Source: Sphingomonas bacterium (GTDB taxonomy: Bacteria > Pseudomonadota > Alphaproteobacteria > Sphingomonadales > Sphingomonadaceae). Taken from it: a stretch of 11,945 bases of DNA. The DNA lies in NCBI GenBank assembly GCA_026785965.1, contig JAJAYY010000073.1, positions 1 to 11,945 of the forward strand, given 5' to 3'. The notes under the pieces were generated by a model. The model had not been told where the DNA came from. It made no database searches and saw only the letters and a list, made by a program, of their open reading frames with translations. Numbering within the stretch: the first letter of the stretch is position 1; each line of letters begins with the position of its first letter. Positions 1 to 6,872 of this stretch are shown here, piece by piece. The translations under genes were made by a program, and so were the position numbers.

Positions 1-629
1 CCCGTGTCGAGCGTCCCCGACGAGTCGCTGATCCCCGTGTTGCTGATCGTGTAAGTGCGCGATCCGGTCGCCGCGGCAAACAGGCTGGCATTCCCCATGG
101 TAGCGATCAGGGTGTCGCGAACGGCGCCGCCATCGATGAAATCATGTCCCTGGCTGGCGTTGATCGTGTCTTGGCCGGCCCCCGAATTGATGACATTGTC
201 GCCGCGGCCGGTGGTGATGATGTCGTTCTTGGTGCTGCCCGTGACGCTCGCGTCGCCGTCGCCGAGCAGGATCGTCACCCCGGTGCCGAGGATCGTGGTG
301 AAGCCGCTGGCGTCGATGATGTCGGCGAAATTGCCCGCCCCGACGGTCGACAAAGTGATATTCTCGACGCTGCTGAAACTGGTGTTGATGGTCGCGCCGC
401 TGTCAGTGACGGTGCCGGCGCCAATCGTGAATGTGCGGGCACCGAACGCCGCAGCGAACAGGCTGGTGTCGGACAAGGTGAAGATCAGTCGGTCGGTGCC
501 GTCGCCTCCGTAAACCGTATCGTTGCCCTGGCTGCCGTAAATGATGTCGTTACCGCCCAGCGCATTGATGACATCGTCACCAAGCGTTCCTGACAAGGTT
601 TCTGGAAAATCGGTTCCATCGATCGACAT
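1..629 (-). CDS. RTX-type (haemolysin-like) calcium-binding repeat protein, C-terminus beyond window
   Basis: Reads open from an ATG at 627-629 to the left edge (209 codons, no stop), so the C-terminal part is missing. An AG-rich Shine-Dalgarno stretch (AGGGGGG) lies about 7 nt upstream of the ATG. Residues 25-51 hold three consecutive RTX nonapeptides (GGNDIIYGS, QGNDTVYGG, DGTDRLIFT); a second, looser set lies at about 139-176 (GRGDNVINS, GAGQDTINA, SQGHDFIDG). Such repeats form Ca2+-binding parallel beta-rolls and are typical of type I-secreted exoproteins. There is no N-terminal signal peptide, which fits type I export, but the C-terminal secretion signal would lie outside the window. A module is repeated at a 126-residue period: SLFAAAFGARTFTI at 56 and SLFAAATGSRTYTI at 182. 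The enzymatic or adhesive role, if any, cannot be told. It is divergent from the membrane-tethered regulator at 773. Confidence 0.85.
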   Translation of the reverse strand, partial: MSIDGTDFPETLSGTLGDDVINALGGNDIIYGSQGNDTVYGGDGTDRLIFTLSDTSLFAAAFGARTFTIGAGTVTDSGATINTSFSSVENITLSTVGAGNFADIIDASGFTTILGTGVTILLGDGDASVTGSTKNDIITTGRGDNVINSGAGQDTINASQGHDFIDGGAVRDTLIATMGNASLFAAATGSRTYTISNTGISDSSGTLDT

Positions 630-681
630 AACAACGCCCCCCTAAGGCATACGGCCCCACCGCCGCGCAACTTCTCGCCTG

Positions 682-711
682 TTAACTTAGGCTTAAACGA
701 GCTATTATAAC
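682..711 (+). promoter_or_regulatory. Candidate sigma70-like promoter for the regulator gene
   Basis: In an AT-rich island between the divergent RTX and regulator genes, TTAACT (682-687) and TATAAC (706-711) are 18 bp apart and match the -35 and -10 consensus at 4/6 and 5/6. The opposite strand also reads TATAAT (complement of 704-709), which could serve the RTX gene, but no good -35 lies at the right distance. An imperfect inverted repeat (665-673 and 709-717, 8 of 9 pairs) brackets the element. This is inferred from sequence only. Confidence 0.3.
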
Positions 712-772
712 TTGCGCTAAGAACGGGGCGCCTGTCATGAAGTGCGTCTGAAGATTTTCTGAAGGATGCGGG

Positions 773-1747
773 ATGGCCGAAGGCAGGCCGAGTGGCGTGG
801 CTATCCGCATCCGGCGGCGCTGGTCCTTCGGCGAGTGCATTTTCGACGAGGCTGACTGGTCGCTGATTGTCGAGGGCAAACGCACCCCGGTTGAATCCAA
901 GCCGCTCGAAATCCTTCGCGAGCTCCTGCTGAACGCCGGACATCTGGTTCGCAAAGAGCAATTGATGGACAAGATCTGGCCCGACGTCGAGGTGGTCGAG
1001 GCTTCGTTGCCGACCGCCGTTGGCAAGCTCAGGCGCGCCCTCAATGACGACCGCAAAGCCAGGCCGATCATCGAGACCGTGCAGCGGCTCGGCTATCGGC
1101 TGGCGGTACCGGTCGTGGCCGAAGAGCTCGCCGACGATCCACGCGCGCCAACGAGCGCCCTCCAACTCATCAGTCCTGCCGGGGAAAACGCTCCTGCGGC
1201 AGAACCGAGTGCTGCCGTCCGGCAAAAGCCGTCGACGGTAACGAAATTGCTGACCCTCTTCGGCGCGCTGGCAATTGTGTCGCTCATCATCGCGTGGGGC
1301 ATAAGCTTGTCCCAACAGGGTTCCACGACGACGGCGGTCCGCACCTTTACCCCGCGCGAGGTGCACGTCGCGCTTCGGACAGCCGACTTGGGGAAGATCG
1401 AGACGATGCTCGCCGCCGGCTGGGACCCGAATGCCCCGCTCGACACGGATCGCAATGGCGCACTGAACATCCTGCTCGAGAATTGCGAATGGGACCCCGG
1501 GCACGATCAGCGCAAGATGTTGGTCCTGGCCCGCATCCTGGTCGATGGCGGCGCGCGCTATACTGACCGCAATGCCTGGGGTGACACCCCTTACAGCATC
1601 GCCAGCGCGGCGCGTTATTGCGGGCCAGACCATCCGGTGACGAGGATGATCCGACGCATTTGCGATGGCGGCTTAACGCCTGCTGGCGATAAGTGCCTCG
1701 CCGATTATCGGCGCGATTCCACGGGTGCTGTCGTCCGCCGCGACTGA
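773..1747 (+). CDS. Membrane-tethered winged-helix transcriptional regulator (CadC/ToxR-like) with ankyrin-like C-terminal domain
   Basis: 324 aa. Residues about 18-112 form an OmpR/PhoB-type winged helix (Trans_reg_C): EILRELLLNAGHLVRKEQL, then the likely recognition helix around 76-91 and the wing ending in VQRLGYRL. A proline/alanine-rich linker leads to one hydrophobic segment at about 157-179 (LLTLFGALAIVSLIIAWGI). The rest (about 195-300) resembles two or three ankyrin repeats (VHVALRTADLGKIETMLAAG; ARILVDGGARYTDRNAWGDT). With the DNA-binding part in the cytoplasm, this domain would be periplasmic; it contains C238, C283, C297 and C308. CadC and ToxR share the overall plan: the periplasmic part senses a signal and the tethered winged helix binds DNA. 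The start is set by GAAGGA at 761-766, 6 nt before the ATG. It faces the RTX gene, a plausible but unproven target. Ligand and signal are unknown. Confidence 0.85.
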   Translation: MAEGRPSGVAIRIRRRWSFGECIFDEADWSLIVEGKRTPVESKPLEILRELLLNAGHLVRKEQLMDKIWPDVEVVEASLPTAVGKLRRALNDDRKARPIIETVQRLGYRLAVPVVAEELADDPRAPTSALQLISPAGENAPAAEPSAAVRQKPSTVTKLLTLFGALAIVSLIIAWGISLSQQGSTTTAVRTFTPREVHVALRTADLGKIETMLAAGWDPNAPLDTDRNGALNILLENCEWDPGHDQRKMLVLARILVDGGARYTDRNAWGDTPYSIASAARYCGPDHPVTRMIRRICDGGLTPAGDKCLADYRRDSTGAVVRRD

Positions 1748-1807
1748 GGGGTGCGAGACATTCAACCGCTTTCTGCTTCGTGGTGCTGGACGAAATTGGC
1801 CTCACCG

Positions 1808-1835
1808 CCTATCTGCCGTTAAACAACAGATAAGG
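1808..1835 (+). promoter_or_regulatory. Possible hairpin covering the ribosome binding site of the zeta gene
   Basis: TATCTG (1810-1815) and CAGATA (1827-1832) are perfect complements around an 11-nt loop. If A1833 bulges, CC at 1808-1809 pairs with GG at 1834-1835, the core of the Shine-Dalgarno TAAGGA (1831-1836). The stem is short, so it may be chance. Confidence 0.25.
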
Positions 1836-1842
1836 ACGCCCC

Positions 1843-2169
1843 ATGACCCAGTTCGACGATCGCGAGCGCGCGTTCGAGGCCCAGTTCGCACGCGACGAGG
1901 AAATGCAGTTCCGAGTGCTTGCGCGCCGCAATCGTCTGCTCGGCGAATGGGCAGCAGGGCTGATGGGGCTGAGCGCGGCCGAGCGCGATTCCTATGCCAA
2001 GGATGTCGTCCGCGCCGATTTCGAGGAAGCCGGCGATGAGGACGTGATCCGCAAATTGCTTGGCGATTTGACCTCGGCCGGGGTCGAGACCGATGAGGCG
2101 CGGATCCGCGATACCCTCGCCCACAAGGCGGTCGAAGCGCGGCGCCAGCTGATGCAAAGCCTCGACTGA
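1843..2169 (+). CDS. F1Fo ATP synthase inhibitor zeta subunit (DUF1476 family)
   Basis: 108 aa, the usual length for the DUF1476 family. The N-terminus (FDDRERAFEAQFARDEEMQF, then ARRNRLLGEWAAGLMGL) is the family's characteristic stretch and is followed by a mainly helical, acidic remainder. In Paracoccus and other alphaproteobacteria this protein is the zeta subunit, which binds F1 and blocks ATP hydrolysis through its N-terminal segment; it acts in the cytoplasm on the membrane-bound ATP synthase. The start is supported by TAAGGA at 1831-1836, 6 nt before the ATG. Its stop TGA shares one base with the ATG of the BolA-family gene, implying co-transcription. Family membership is clear; function here is by homology. 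Confidence 0.92.
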   Translation: MTQFDDRERAFEAQFARDEEMQFRVLARRNRLLGEWAAGLMGLSAAERDSYAKDVVRADFEEAGDEDVIRKLLGDLTSAGVETDEARIRDTLAHKAVEARRQLMQSLD

Positions 2170-2414
2170 TGGCGATGGCCGCGACCGACATCGAGGCGCT
2201 GATCGTCGCGGCAATCCCCGACGCGCGCGTGGAAATTCGCGACCTTGCCGGCGACGGCGACCATTATGCCGCGCGCGTCGTCTCGGCGAGCTTTGCCGGA
2301 ATGAATCGGGTCCGTCAGCATCAGGCGGTTTACGCCGCACTTGGCGGGCGCATGGGCGGCGAACTGCACGCGCTGCAGCTTGAAACCGCAGTGCCATCGG
2401 GAGACCATGAGTGA
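2169..2414 (+). CDS. BolA-family protein
   Basis: 81 aa, compact like other BolA/IbaG proteins. The family core is visible: GDGDHYAARVVSASFAGMNR (residues 28-47), then RVRQHQAVYAALGG and the C-terminal GGELHALQLET. H67 in LHALQL is the near-invariant C-terminal histidine, and H32 lies in the variable loop that supplies a second metal ligand in BolA-glutaredoxin complexes. BolA proteins pair with CGFS monothiol glutaredoxins to form [2Fe-2S]-bridged heterodimers used in iron-sulfur trafficking or iron sensing. The next gene encodes just such a glutaredoxin and overlaps this one by 4 nt, strongly supporting a joint role. The ATG at 2169 overlaps the upstream stop; a second in-frame ATG at 2175 is an alternative start. 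Confidence 0.92.
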   Translation: MAMAATDIEALIVAAIPDARVEIRDLAGDGDHYAARVVSASFAGMNRVRQHQAVYAALGGRMGGELHALQLETAVPSGDHE

Positions 2415-2728
2415 GTGACGCACAGGAGCGGATTGACGCGCTCGTCAAGACCAACGACATCTTGCTGTTCATGAAGGGAACGCCGTTGTTCCCGCAGTGC
2501 GGCTTCTCCAGCCGCGCGATCGCGATCCTCGAACATCTCGGCCAGCCGTTCGAGACCGTCGACGTGCTCGCCGACCAGGACATTCGTCAGGGCATCAAGC
2601 AATATTCGGACTGGCCGACGGTCCCGCAGCTTTATGTGCAGGGCGAATTTGTCGGCGGATCGGACATCATGATGGAAATGTTCGAAAGCGGCGAGCTCAA
2701 GCAACTTGTCGGCGGCGAAAACGCCTGA
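2411..2728 (+). CDS. grxD: Monothiol glutaredoxin, CGFS type (Grx4)
   Basis: 105 aa, normal for the single-domain Grx4/GrxD class. The signature is the CGFS active site at residues 30-33 in TPLFPQCGFSS, preceded by the glutathione-contacting lysine of FMKGTP (K22). WPTVPQLYV (68-76) carries the cis-proline loop, and GGSDIMMEM follows in the glutathione-binding region. CGFS glutaredoxins bind a glutathione-coordinated [2Fe-2S] cluster and pass it on or sense iron with BolA partners. The start must be GTG at 2411, within the BolA gene's GAGTGA end; the nearby ATG at 2407 is in another frame and stops after three codons. This 4-nt overlap suggests translational coupling. A strong terminator follows 27 bp after the stop. 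Confidence 0.95.
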   Translation: MSDAQERIDALVKTNDILLFMKGTPLFPQCGFSSRAIAILEHLGQPFETVDVLADQDIRQGIKQYSDWPTVPQLYVQGEFVGGSDIMMEMFESGELKQLVGGENA

Positions 2729-2755
2729 TGGGAATGAGCGGCGACGGACAAAATT

Positions 2756-2801
2756 AAAGGGGCGGCGAGCGGGACCAGAAAACCGCTTTGCCGCCCCTTT
2801 T
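2756..2801 (+). terminator. Rho-independent terminator after the zeta-BolA-Grx unit
   Basis: AAAGGGGCGGC (2756-2766) pairs perfectly with GCCGCCCCTTT (2790-2800), 11 bp. An inner AGCGG/CCGCT stem (2768-2772 with 2783-2787) extends the hairpin. A run of T (2798-2801) and then ATTT follow. The A-run on the 5' side means it could also terminate in the reverse direction. Confidence 0.9.
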
Positions 2802-2988
2802 GATTTGGCGTGGAACCAAGTGGACAGGTTCAACAATGCAAACCGCGTGCCAAATGCAAAAAGGCCTAGAAAACTGCCCTATCTGCTCGCCATCCTGTTT
2901 CTGACTTTATCGCGATCGTCAAAAAATCCGACAAGTTCGGCAAAATTGCTGCGTGGCACTTCCGACAGTGTCGTGGGTTGATCGGGGC

Positions 2989-4248
2989 ATGGCACGCGAA
3001 GACCCGTTTGGCCCGCTCCCCGATGGGGCTTTATATTGCGACCTGACCCAAAGCTGGTCGGCGCTGGGCGGGGGCGTTGGCACCTACATCCGGCGCAAGC
3101 GGCGCCACATCCTTGATCACAGCGCGCACCGTCACCTGATGATCATTCCGGGCCGCGCCAATCGCACCACGATCGAGGAAGGCGGACGCGCGATCACGGT
3201 CACCGTTGCCTCGCCGCGTGTGCCAGGAAGCCCGAATTATCGCCTCCTGATCAACAATCGCGCGGTGCGTGCCGCGCTCGCCGAACACCGCCCCGACCTG
3301 ATCGAATGTCAGGACGCCTATAATCTACCGTGGGCCGCACTCGCGCATCGCCGCCGCCACCCAGGTGTCGCGCTCGTGGCGGCTTATTGCACCGATTTTC
3401 CGACCGCTTATGTCGAGCGTCCCGCGGCGGCGCTGATCGGTGCGCCATTGGCCGCGGTCCTTGGCCGCACCGCTTATCGCTATGCCGGCAACCTCTATCG
3501 CCGGTTCGATGCGGTGTTCGCGATGAGCGAAAACGGCGGCGCCGCGAAATTGCGATCGCTCGGGGTCGAGGGCGTCGGGGTCGTCCCGCTTGGTGCCGAG
3601 CTCGGCGAATTCGGCCCCGCCAAACGCAGCCCGGCGCTGCGCCGCTCGCTCGGGGTAAGCGAGGACGAGCCGTTGATCATTTATGCCGGCCGGCTCGACA
3701 GCGAAAAGCGCGCCGATGTCGTCGCCGAGGCGTTCCTCGGGCTTCCGGAATCGATGCGCGCCACGCTGGTGTTGATTGGCGAAGGTCCAATGCGACAACC
3801 GCTGATCGAACAGCTCGCCGGGCATCGCGCCGTGCTGCCAGGCTATGTCCGCGACCGGTCTGAGCTGGCGCAATGGCTGGCGAGCGCGGACCTCTACGCG
3901 TCGGGGATGGCCAATGAGACGTTTGGAATCTCGGTGATCGAAGCGCAGGCGTCGGGCCTGCCGGTGGTCGGCGTCGCGGCGGGGGCGATGGTCGATCGCG
4001 TGACTCCGACGCTCGGCCGCGTCGGGCCGATCGGCGATGCCGCGGCGATGACGCGCAATCTGGTCGAAGTGTGGCGCGGCGATCATCGCGCGATGGGCGA
4101 GGCGGCGTGGCACCATGCCCAGCAGTTCAGCTGGCAGCAGAGCATGGAGGCGTTGTTCGGGTCGCTTTATCCGCGCGCGCTCCACCGCGCTTCGGCCCGC
4201 GTGGCGAATTCGCTGGTCGAGGCTCCGGGCAATCTGGTCAGTGCCTGA
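2989..4248 (+). CDS. Glycosyltransferase family 4-type (GT-B fold)
   Basis: 419 aa from ATG 2989. The N-terminal domain opens with a glycine-rich loop (GGGVGTYIRRK, residues about 27-37), typical of GT4 enzymes. The C-terminal donor-binding domain shows YAGRLDSEKRAD (232-243) and the EX7E signature in NETFGISVIEAQASGLPVV (E310 and E318), which contacts the nucleotide sugar. The family transfers a sugar from an NDP-sugar to a lipid or glycan acceptor on the cytoplasmic face; donor and acceptor cannot be read from the sequence. The start is uncertain: GTG codons at 2953 and 2968 are in frame, and no Shine-Dalgarno clearly decides. ATG 2989 is preferred because homologous-looking sequence begins soon after it. 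The end overlaps the next gene by 8 nt if that gene starts at GTG 4241, so it heads a coupled four-gene unit. Confidence 0.88.
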   Translation: MAREDPFGPLPDGALYCDLTQSWSALGGGVGTYIRRKRRHILDHSAHRHLMIIPGRANRTTIEEGGRAITVTVASPRVPGSPNYRLLINNRAVRAALAEHRPDLIECQDAYNLPWAALAHRRRHPGVALVAAYCTDFPTAYVERPAAALIGAPLAAVLGRTAYRYAGNLYRRFDAVFAMSENGGAAKLRSLGVEGVGVVPLGAELGEFGPAKRSPALRRSLGVSEDEPLIIYAGRLDSEKRADVVAEAFLGLPESMRATLVLIGEGPMRQPLIEQLAGHRAVLPGYVRDRSELAQWLASADLYASGMANETFGISVIEAQASGLPVVGVAAGAMVDRVTPTLGRVGPIGDAAAMTRNLVEVWRGDHRAMGEAAWHHAQQFSWQQSMEALFGSLYPRALHRASARVANSLVEAPGNLVSA

Positions 4249-5152
4249 GCCAAGCGTCGCGCCCGGTCTTTGCAGCACATCACGTCCGTGGCACAGCAAT
4301 ACGGTGGACTCGCCTTACGCCCTTCTCGAGCCGCTGGAGCCCGGCATCGCCCGCTTGCTGGCGCATAATCCGTCACCGTTCACTTATTACGGCACACAGA
4401 CTTACTTTGCCGGACAGTCCGAAGTCGTGGTGATCGATCCCGGGCCCGACTTGCCGGCGCATGTCGAGGCGATCGTCGCCGCGCTCGATGGTCGCCGCCT
4501 CGTCGCGATCGCCTGCACGCACACCCACCGCGACCATAGCCCGGCGAGCCGCGCGCTGGCCGCTGCGACCGGCGCGCCGGTCATCGGCTGTGCCCCGCTC
4601 GCGCTCGAAAGCGTCGGCCCGCGCGCCGATGCCAGCTTCGATTTCGATTATGCCCCCGACCGCATCCTGAGCGACGGCGATGCGGTTGCGGTCGATGGCC
4701 ACGCGCTGGTCGCGGTGGCGACCCCGGGGCACACGTCGAACCATTTGTGCTTCGCCTATCGCGGGGCGTTGTTCACCGGCGACCATGTGATGGGCTGGTC
4801 GACCACGGTGGTGGTCCCGCCCGACGGTGACATGGGGTTGTACATGGCGAGCCTCGACAAATTGCGGCGGCGCGACGACCGCATTTATTATCCCGCGCAC
4901 GGCCCCGCGGTGACCAACCCGCAGCAGCTTGTGCGCGGCATGGCGGGGCACCGGATGAGCCGCGAGAAGCAGATCTTGAAGCGGCTTGGCGCGGGCGACC
5001 GCACGGTGCCCGTGATCGTCGCCGCTTGCTATCCCGGGCTCGACCCGCGGCTGGTGCCCGCGGCGGGCGGGTCGGTCACCGCGCATTTGCTGGACCTTGA
5101 GCGGCGCGGGATGGTTGAAGCAAGGGAGGGAGAGACATGGATGATCGCGTGA
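4241..5152 (+). CDS. MBL-fold metallo-hydrolase with C-terminal winged helix (LACTB2-like)
   Basis: 303 aa from GTG 4241. The metallo-beta-lactamase metal motif THTHRDH is at residues 93-99, followed by GHTSNH (163-168), TGDHVMG (about 179-185) and PAHGP (218-222), covering the expected histidine and aspartate ligands of a dinuclear zinc site. The C-terminal 65 residues (from SREKQILKRL to the end) match the winged helix found in LACTB2-type proteins, some of which are endoribonucleases; others are uncharacterised hydrolases. The substrate is not evident. The start is ambiguous: GTG 4241 overlaps the glycosyltransferase stop by 8 nt, while GTG 4304 gives 282 aa and still contains the whole fold. 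Neither has a strong Shine-Dalgarno. It overlaps the following DUF4230 gene by 16 nt. Confidence 0.9.
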   Translation: MPEPSVAPGLCSTSRPWHSNTVDSPYALLEPLEPGIARLLAHNPSPFTYYGTQTYFAGQSEVVVIDPGPDLPAHVEAIVAALDGRRLVAIACTHTHRDHSPASRALAAATGAPVIGCAPLALESVGPRADASFDFDYAPDRILSDGDAVAVDGHALVAVATPGHTSNHLCFAYRGALFTGDHVMGWSTTVVVPPDGDMGLYMASLDKLRRRDDRIYYPAHGPAVTNPQQLVRGMAGHRMSREKQILKRLGAGDRTVPVIVAACYPGLDPRLVPAAGGSVTAHLLDLERRGMVEAREGETWMIA

Positions 5153-5853
5153 CGCCAAACCCCGATCGCCGCCGCTGGCTGATCGTGGCGATCGTCGCGC
5201 TGCTCGCTGTGGCCGCTTTTTACGCGTTCCAGCGCAACCGCGCGCAACAAGAGGAATATCAGACCAGCCTCGGCCTCGCCCGAGTGCTGTCGGCGACATT
5301 TGAAAAGCAGTCCAAACTCAACGTGGGCCAGGTCAAAGGCTCGCTTGACGTGACCACGGTCGATCCGGGCATGGTCCGCTTGCTGCGCTCGGCGCAGAAA
5401 GTGACGCTGCCCTATGCGGTCGATTATCAGCTTGACCTGAGCGGGCTCGACACTGGCGATTATCGCTGGGATGCCAAGCGCCGAACGCTGCGCGTGGCGA
5501 TTCCCGATGTCGTCCCGACGAGGCCCAATATCGACGAAACCCAGCGCCGAACGCTAGCCACGGGGGGCATCTTCGTCACCCGCGAGGCATTCGACAACCT
5601 TAACCGCCGCGCGGCGGTGCTCGCGACCCGCACCGCAAATGCCGAGGCGAACAAGCCCAAACACCTCAACGCCGCCCGCGCCAATGCGCGCAAGGCGGTC
5701 GCCAGCCTGCTTAAAGCGCCGCTTTCGGTGGCCGGGCTGGGGGATGTGACGGTCGAGGTCGCCTTCCCCTTTGACGGCGTCAGCGCGGGCGAGCATTGGG
5801 ACGTCAGCCCGTCAATCGCCGAAGTGCTAGCCGAGCATCAGGCGCAACGCTGA
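5137..5853 (+). CDS. DUF4230 domain protein, N-terminal membrane anchor
   Basis: 238 aa. A short basic N-terminus (NPDRRRW) precedes one hydrophobic helix at about 14-31 (WLIVAIVALLAVAAFYAF), so the protein is anchored in the inner membrane with its bulk probably in the periplasm. The remainder matches DUF4230: a beta-rich part (VTLPYAVDYQLDLSGLDTGDYRW, in two stretches), then a helical, alanine-rich part at about 165-205 and a final strand segment (GDVTVEVAFPF). Function is unknown. An unusually purine-rich Shine-Dalgarno (AGGGAGGGAGAG) just upstream supports ATG 5137, even though it lies 16 nt inside the MBL gene. NadA begins 17 nt after its stop. Its role in this operon is not evident. Confidence 0.85.
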   Translation: MDDRVTPNPDRRRWLIVAIVALLAVAAFYAFQRNRAQQEEYQTSLGLARVLSATFEKQSKLNVGQVKGSLDVTTVDPGMVRLLRSAQKVTLPYAVDYQLDLSGLDTGDYRWDAKRRTLRVAIPDVVPTRPNIDETQRRTLATGGIFVTREAFDNLNRRAAVLATRTANAEANKPKHLNAARANARKAVASLLKAPLSVAGLGDVTVEVAFPFDGVSAGEHWDVSPSIAEVLAEHQAQR

Positions 5854-5870
5854 ACTAAGTGGAGTAAGCT

Positions 5871-6872
5871 GTGACCGCACCCACCGCATCGTTGAAGGGC
5901 GTCGACCTGCTCGCCGAGATCGCGCGCCTCAAGCAGGAGCGCAACGCGGTCATCCTGGCGCATTATTATCAGAAACCCGAAATCCAGGATCTCGCCGATT
6001 TCGTCGGTGACAGTCTCGACCTGTCGCGCAAGGCGGCGGCGACCGATGCCGAAGTGATCGCATTCTGCGGCGTCCGGTTCATGGCCGAGACGGCAAAGAT
6101 TTTGAGCCCCGAGAAGATCGTCATCCTGCCCGACATGGACGCCGGTTGCAGCCTTGAGGATTCATGCCCGCCGGACCAGTTCAAGGCGTTCCGCGAGGCT
6201 CACCCCGACCATATCGCGCTGACCTACATCAATTGCTCGGCGGCGGTGAAAGCCTTGAGCGACATCATCGTCACCTCGTCGAGTGCCGACATCATCCTCC
6301 AGCAAATCCCCAAGGATCAGAAGATCATCTTCGGCCCCGATCGGCATCTGGGCGGTTACCTCGCGCGGCGGACCGGGCGCGACATGCTGCTGTGGCCGGG
6401 CATCTGCATCGTCCACCAGGCGTTTTCGGAAACCGAATTGCTCAAATTGAAGGCCGAGCATCCCGGCGCGCCGGTCGCGGCGCACCCCGAATGCCCGCCG
6501 CACATCATCGATCATGCCGACCATGTCGGCTCGACCAGGTCGATCCTCGACTTTGCTTTGTCGTCGCCGGCGCAAACCATCATCGTCGCGACCGAGCCGC
6601 ATATCATTCACCAGATGGAGAAAGCCGCGCCGGGCAAACTGTTCATCGGGGCGCCCGGCGGCGACGGCAATTGCAACTGCAACATGTGCCCGTACATGGC
6701 GCTCAACACGCTCGAGAAGCTTTACGTCGCGTTGCGCGACCTGACCCCGCAGATCGAGCTTTCGACTGACCTCATGGACCGCGCGCGAGTGCCGCTCGAA
6801 CGGATGCTCGAAATGGCCGGACGCACGGTCGGGCAGGGCGATGTTGGCCGGCCGTCGATTAGCGGCGACTGA
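5871..6872 (+). CDS. nadA: Quinolinate synthase NadA
   Basis: 333 aa, within the normal range. NadA condenses iminoaspartate with dihydroxyacetone phosphate to quinolinate in de novo NAD synthesis, using an oxygen-sensitive [4Fe-4S] cluster. Visible landmarks are VILAHYYQKPEIQ (27-39), GDSLDLSR (46-53), GVRFMAETAKILSP (67-80), DAGCSLEDSCP (90-100), YINCSAAVKA (119-128), WPGICIVH (175-182), HPECPP and CNCNMCPYM (268-276). By alignment from memory to the E. coli enzyme (C113, C200, C297), the cluster ligands should be C93, C179 and C273. The start is GTG at 5871, supported by GGAG at 5861-5864 with 6 nt spacing. nadB and nadC are not in the window. It is the last gene of the four-gene unit. Confidence 0.97.
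   Translation: MTAPTASLKGVDLLAEIARLKQERNAVILAHYYQKPEIQDLADFVGDSLDLSRKAAATDAEVIAFCGVRFMAETAKILSPEKIVILPDMDAGCSLEDSCPPDQFKAFREAHPDHIALTYINCSAAVKALSDIIVTSSSADIILQQIPKDQKIIFGPDRHLGGYLARRTGRDMLLWPGICIVHQAFSETELLKLKAEHPGAPVAAHPECPPHIIDHADHVGSTRSILDFALSSPAQTIIVATEPHIIHQMEKAAPGKLFIGAPGGDGNCNCNMCPYMALNTLEKLYVALRDLTPQIELSTDLMDRARVPLERMLEMAGRTVGQGDVGRPSISGD

Noticed and set aside
485..1633. 382-codon open frame on the minus strand opposite the regulator
   Set aside because: It covers the well-supported regulator and RTX 5' end, resembles no family, and is arginine/glycine-rich as expected for a GC-rich antisense shadow.
2954..2970. TGGCAC-like sigma54 promoter upstream of the glycosyltransferase
   Set aside because: TGGCAC is present, but the required GC/TTGCA half at the correct spacing is not.
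2963..2973. 11-bp dyad CGACAGTGTCG near the glycosyltransferase start
   Set aside because: Too short and GC-rich to distinguish from chance, and it overlaps possible coding sequence if GTG 2953 is the start.
2706..2981. 91-codon plus-strand frame across the end of the glutaredoxin gene
   Set aside because: It runs through the strong intrinsic terminator hairpin and has no ribosome site or family resemblance.
3325..4299. 324-codon minus-strand frame opposite the glycosyltransferase
   Set aside because: Antisense shadow of a gene with clear GT4 motifs; the composition (His/Arg-rich) is typical of reverse frames in GC-rich DNA.
4373..5299. 308-codon minus-strand frame opposite the MBL gene
   Set aside because: No recognisable domain; the plus-strand MBL gene with intact metal motifs explains the sequence.
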